Positions 61,895 through 64,000 of a stretch of 64,000 nucleotides of DNA are shown in pieces (positions within the stretch are counted from its first letter, which is position 1; each line of letters begins with the position of its first letter). Origin of the DNA: Robiginitalea sediminis (GTDB taxonomy: Bacteria; Bacteroidota; Bacteroidia; Flavobacteriales; Flavobacteriaceae); assembly GCF_002198115.1 (NCBI RefSeq), contig NZ_NGNR01000002.1, forward strand, positions 124,001 to 188,000, given 5' to 3'. The position numbers and the translations under genes are program-made. Below the pieces are notes generated by a model. That model had not been told where the DNA came from. It did no database searches and saw only the letters and a program-made list of their open reading frames with translations.

Positions 61895-63607
61895 GTGAGT
61901 GTACAAGTCTGGACCTATATCCTGGTCATTATATCCTTCCTCCTTTATATTGGAATTGCCATCTGGTCCCGGGCGTCTTCCACCAAGGATTTCTACGTGG
62001 CCGGGGGAGGGGTTTCCCCCCTGGCAAACGGCATGGCCACCGCTGCAGACTGGATGTCCGCGGCTTCGTTTATCTCTATGGCGGGGATCATCGCCTTTGC
62101 CGGATACGACGGGTCTGTCTATTTAATGGGCTGGACCGGGGGTTACGTATTACTGGCACTTTTGTTGGCGCCTTACCTGAGGAAATTCGGGAAGTTTACC
62201 GTCCCAGATTTTATAGGGGAGCGCTATTATTCCTCCACAGCCCGCATTGTAGCGGTGCTCTGTGCCCTGCTGGTGTCCTTTACCTATGTGGCCGGGCAGA
62301 TGCGGGGGGTAGGGGTGGTTTTTTCCCGTTTTTTGGAGGTAGATGTAAACACCGGGGTGGTAATCGGGATGGTTATTGTCCTGTTCTATGCAGTATTGGG
62401 AGGGATGAAGGGAATCACCTATACCCAGGTGGCCCAGTATTGTGTCCTGATCTTCGCCTTTATGGTGCCCGCTATCTTTATCTCTATCCAGATGACAGGT
62501 AACCCGGTACCCCAGCTGGGGATGGGGGACACCCTGGCCGACGGCTCGGGGACCTACCTGCTGGACAAACTGGACGGCCTTTCGGAAGAGCTGGGTTTTA
62601 CGGCTTATACCGATGGTTCCAAAAGCATGGCAGACGTTTTTGCCATCACCCTGGCCCTGATGGTGGGTACGGCCGGCTTGCCCCATGTCATCGTTCGGTT
62701 CTTCACGGTTAAAAGGGTGCGGGATGCCCGTAAATCGGCCGGGTTGGCCCTGTTGTTTATCGCCATCCTCTACACGACGGCCCCGGCAGTGGCCGTATTT
62801 GCCAAGACCAACCTTATTGAAACCGTGAACGGCAGGCCCTATGCGGAGATGCCGGCCTGGTTTACCAAATGGGAGGCTACCGGCCTGCTCACCTTTACCG
62901 ATCGAAACGCAGACGGGATGGTCCAGTACGTAAAAGACCCGGCCCGGAACGAGCTGGTGGTAGACAACGACATTATGGTCCTGGCCAACCCGGAGATCGC
63001 CAACCTGCCCGCCTGGGTGATTGCCCTGGTGGCAGCAGGGGGGCTCGCGGCGGCCCTTTCCACGGCGGCCGGCTTGTTGCTGGTTATTTCGTCTTCCATT
63101 TCCCACGACCTGATCAAGAATGTCTTCAAGCCCGACCTCCCGGAGCGGCAGGAACTGTGGTATGCCCGGGGTGCTGCCACTCTGGCGGTGGTGGTTGCCG
63201 GGTATTTCGGGATTAACCCCCCGGGGTTTGTGGCTGCTGTGGTGGCCCTGGCCTTCGGGTTGGCAGCGGCCTCCTTTTTTCCGGCGATCCTGCTGGGCAT
63301 CTTTTACAAGAAAATGAATTCCAAAGGGGCGGTAGCCGGGATGATTACCGGTATTTCCCTGATGCTTTTTTATATGCTCAAATTCAAATTCGGGCTTTTT
63401 GACGGTGGTAAGGAAGCCGTGGCAGGATTGACTTCCCAGTGGTGGTTTGGGATCAGTCCCGAAGGTTTTGGGTCGGTTGCCATGGTAGTTAACTTTGCCG
63501 TGGCCCTACTCGTAAATCGTTTTACAGCCCCGCCCCCGGAGCACATCCAGGACCTGGTGGAGGATATCCGCATCCCTGGAGGAGCACCCCCTCCATCGTC
63601 CCATTGA
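61895..63607 (+). CDS. Sodium:solute symporter of the acetate permease (ActP-like) type
   Basis: This 570-residue protein has about 13 membrane helices and the SSS family signatures DFYVAGGGVSPLANGMATAADWMSAASF, VPDFIGERYY and GTAGLPHVIVRFFTV. The long loop with two charged inserts (about residues 200-250 and 310-345) is typical of the VC_2705 subfamily paired with DUF4212. The start is GTG 61895. With acs beginning 75 bases downstream, acetate or a similar short acid is the likely substrate. Confidence 0.92.
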   Translation: MSVQVWTYILVIISFLLYIGIAIWSRASSTKDFYVAGGGVSPLANGMATAADWMSAASFISMAGIIAFAGYDGSVYLMGWTGGYVLLALLLAPYLRKFGKFTVPDFIGERYYSSTARIVAVLCALLVSFTYVAGQMRGVGVVFSRFLEVDVNTGVVIGMVIVLFYAVLGGMKGITYTQVAQYCVLIFAFMVPAIFISIQMTGNPVPQLGMGDTLADGSGTYLLDKLDGLSEELGFTAYTDGSKSMADVFAITLALMVGTAGLPHVIVRFFTVKRVRDARKSAGLALLFIAILYTTAPAVAVFAKTNLIETVNGRPYAEMPAWFTKWEATGLLTFTDRNADGMVQYVKDPARNELVVDNDIMVLANPEIANLPAWVIALVAAGGLAAALSTAAGLLLVISSSISHDLIKNVFKPDLPERQELWYARGAATLAVVVAGYFGINPPGFVAAVVALAFGLAAASFFPAILLGIFYKKMNSKGAVAGMITGISLMLFYMLKFKFGLFDGGKEAVAGLTSQWWFGISPEGFGSVAMVVNFAVALLVNRFTAPPPEHIQDLVEDIRIPGGAPPPSSH

Positions 63608-63682
63608 AGAATTCAGGATTTGTCAGCATTGTGTACATTTAAGGGCACAACGCATTTCCCATACCAAACAAACAACATATCC

Positions 63683-64000
63683 ATGAGTAATTACCACATC
63701 AAACACCTGGAGGAATATTTCCAGGTTTATCGCAAATCGGTGCGGGATCCCGAAGCGTTCTGGGAGGAAATCGCAGAAGAACATTTCGTATGGCACAGGA
63801 AATGGGACCGGGTCTTGCGGTGGGATTTCCAAAAGCCGGAAGTCGCCTGGTTTGAAGGGGCCCAACTGAATATCACAGAAAACTGCATAGACCGCCACCT
63901 GCCGACCCGGGGCGACCAGACGGCCATCCTGTTTGAACCCAACAACCCGGAAGAGGCGGCCGAGGCGATCACCTACTCGGACTTGCACCGGCGGGTTTGC
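63683..64000 (+). CDS. acs: Acetyl-CoA synthetase, 3' partial
   Basis: The first 106 codons are in the window. IKHLEEYFQVYRKSVRDPEAFWEEIAEEHFVWHRKWDRVL and WFEGAQLNITENCIDRHL match the N-terminal ACAS_N part of AMP-forming acetyl-CoA synthetase. The catalytic region is outside the window. The enzyme would activate the acetate brought in by the upstream symporter. Confidence 0.93.
   Translation, partial: MSNYHIKHLEEYFQVYRKSVRDPEAFWEEIAEEHFVWHRKWDRVLRWDFQKPEVAWFEGAQLNITENCIDRHLPTRGDQTAILFEPNNPEEAAEAITYSDLHRRVC

Overview
The window reads as chromosome from a marine member of the Flavobacteriaceae (Bacteroidetes). This rests on a type IX secretion (T9SS) sorting domain, SprB-like and HYR repeats in giant secreted proteins, a TonB receptor followed by a DUF4249 lipoprotein, several promoters of the Bacteroidetes form TTG-N19-TAnnTTTG, and mostly weak Shine-Dalgarno sites. 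The base composition looks clearly GC-rich for this family, so a Robiginitalea-like organism is my guess; this is inference and no database was searched. The DNA is almost fully coding and mostly core chromosome. I saw no phage, insertion sequence, CRISPR array or rRNA operon.

Layout. 1-2019: the end of a KdnB-like Kdo 8-oxidase gene, a small PlsC-type acyltransferase and a convergent lipoprotein. 2020-2667: a 650-base gap. 2668-21445: two giant secreted-protein genes, 3058 and 3190 residues, in tandem and closed by a strong terminator. The first has an N-terminal cohesin-like domain and a C-terminal T9SS sorting domain. The second has no sorting domain but ends in a two-loop dockerin. Both carry several malectin-like and other sugar-binding modules. 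I read them as a cohesin-dockerin pair that builds a glycan-binding surface complex, and this is the most interesting system in the window. 21521-29531 (minus): yebC, a pterin dehydratase, an RmlD-like reductase, gcvT and the thrA-thrB-thrC operon, with a previously unlisted 30-codon Thr-rich leader ORF in front of thrA. 29716-42693: nnr, a small conserved protein, clpC, gyrA, a TPR protein, an NlpC/P60-fold protein that has lost its catalytic Cys, a thiolase and a PgpH-type c-di-AMP phosphodiesterase.

42867-51405: a plug-domain protein, a TonB receptor, a DUF4249 lipoprotein and a second plug-type protein, probably one outer-membrane uptake or assembly locus. 51630-56278: a membrane-bound AraC/TolB/TPR regulator with a small membrane protein, divergent from an ankyrin lipoprotein and a membrane acyltransferase. 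56279-57399: an RNA and repeat region with tRNA-Pro and tRNA-Ser, terminators and a family of small hairpins. 57400-64000: a dodecin, a lipoprotein of the sugar isomerase fold, a PPOX-fold protein, a TlpA-like thioredoxin, exonuclease III, a LOG-family protein, and an acetate module made of DUF4212, an ActP-like symporter and the start of acs.
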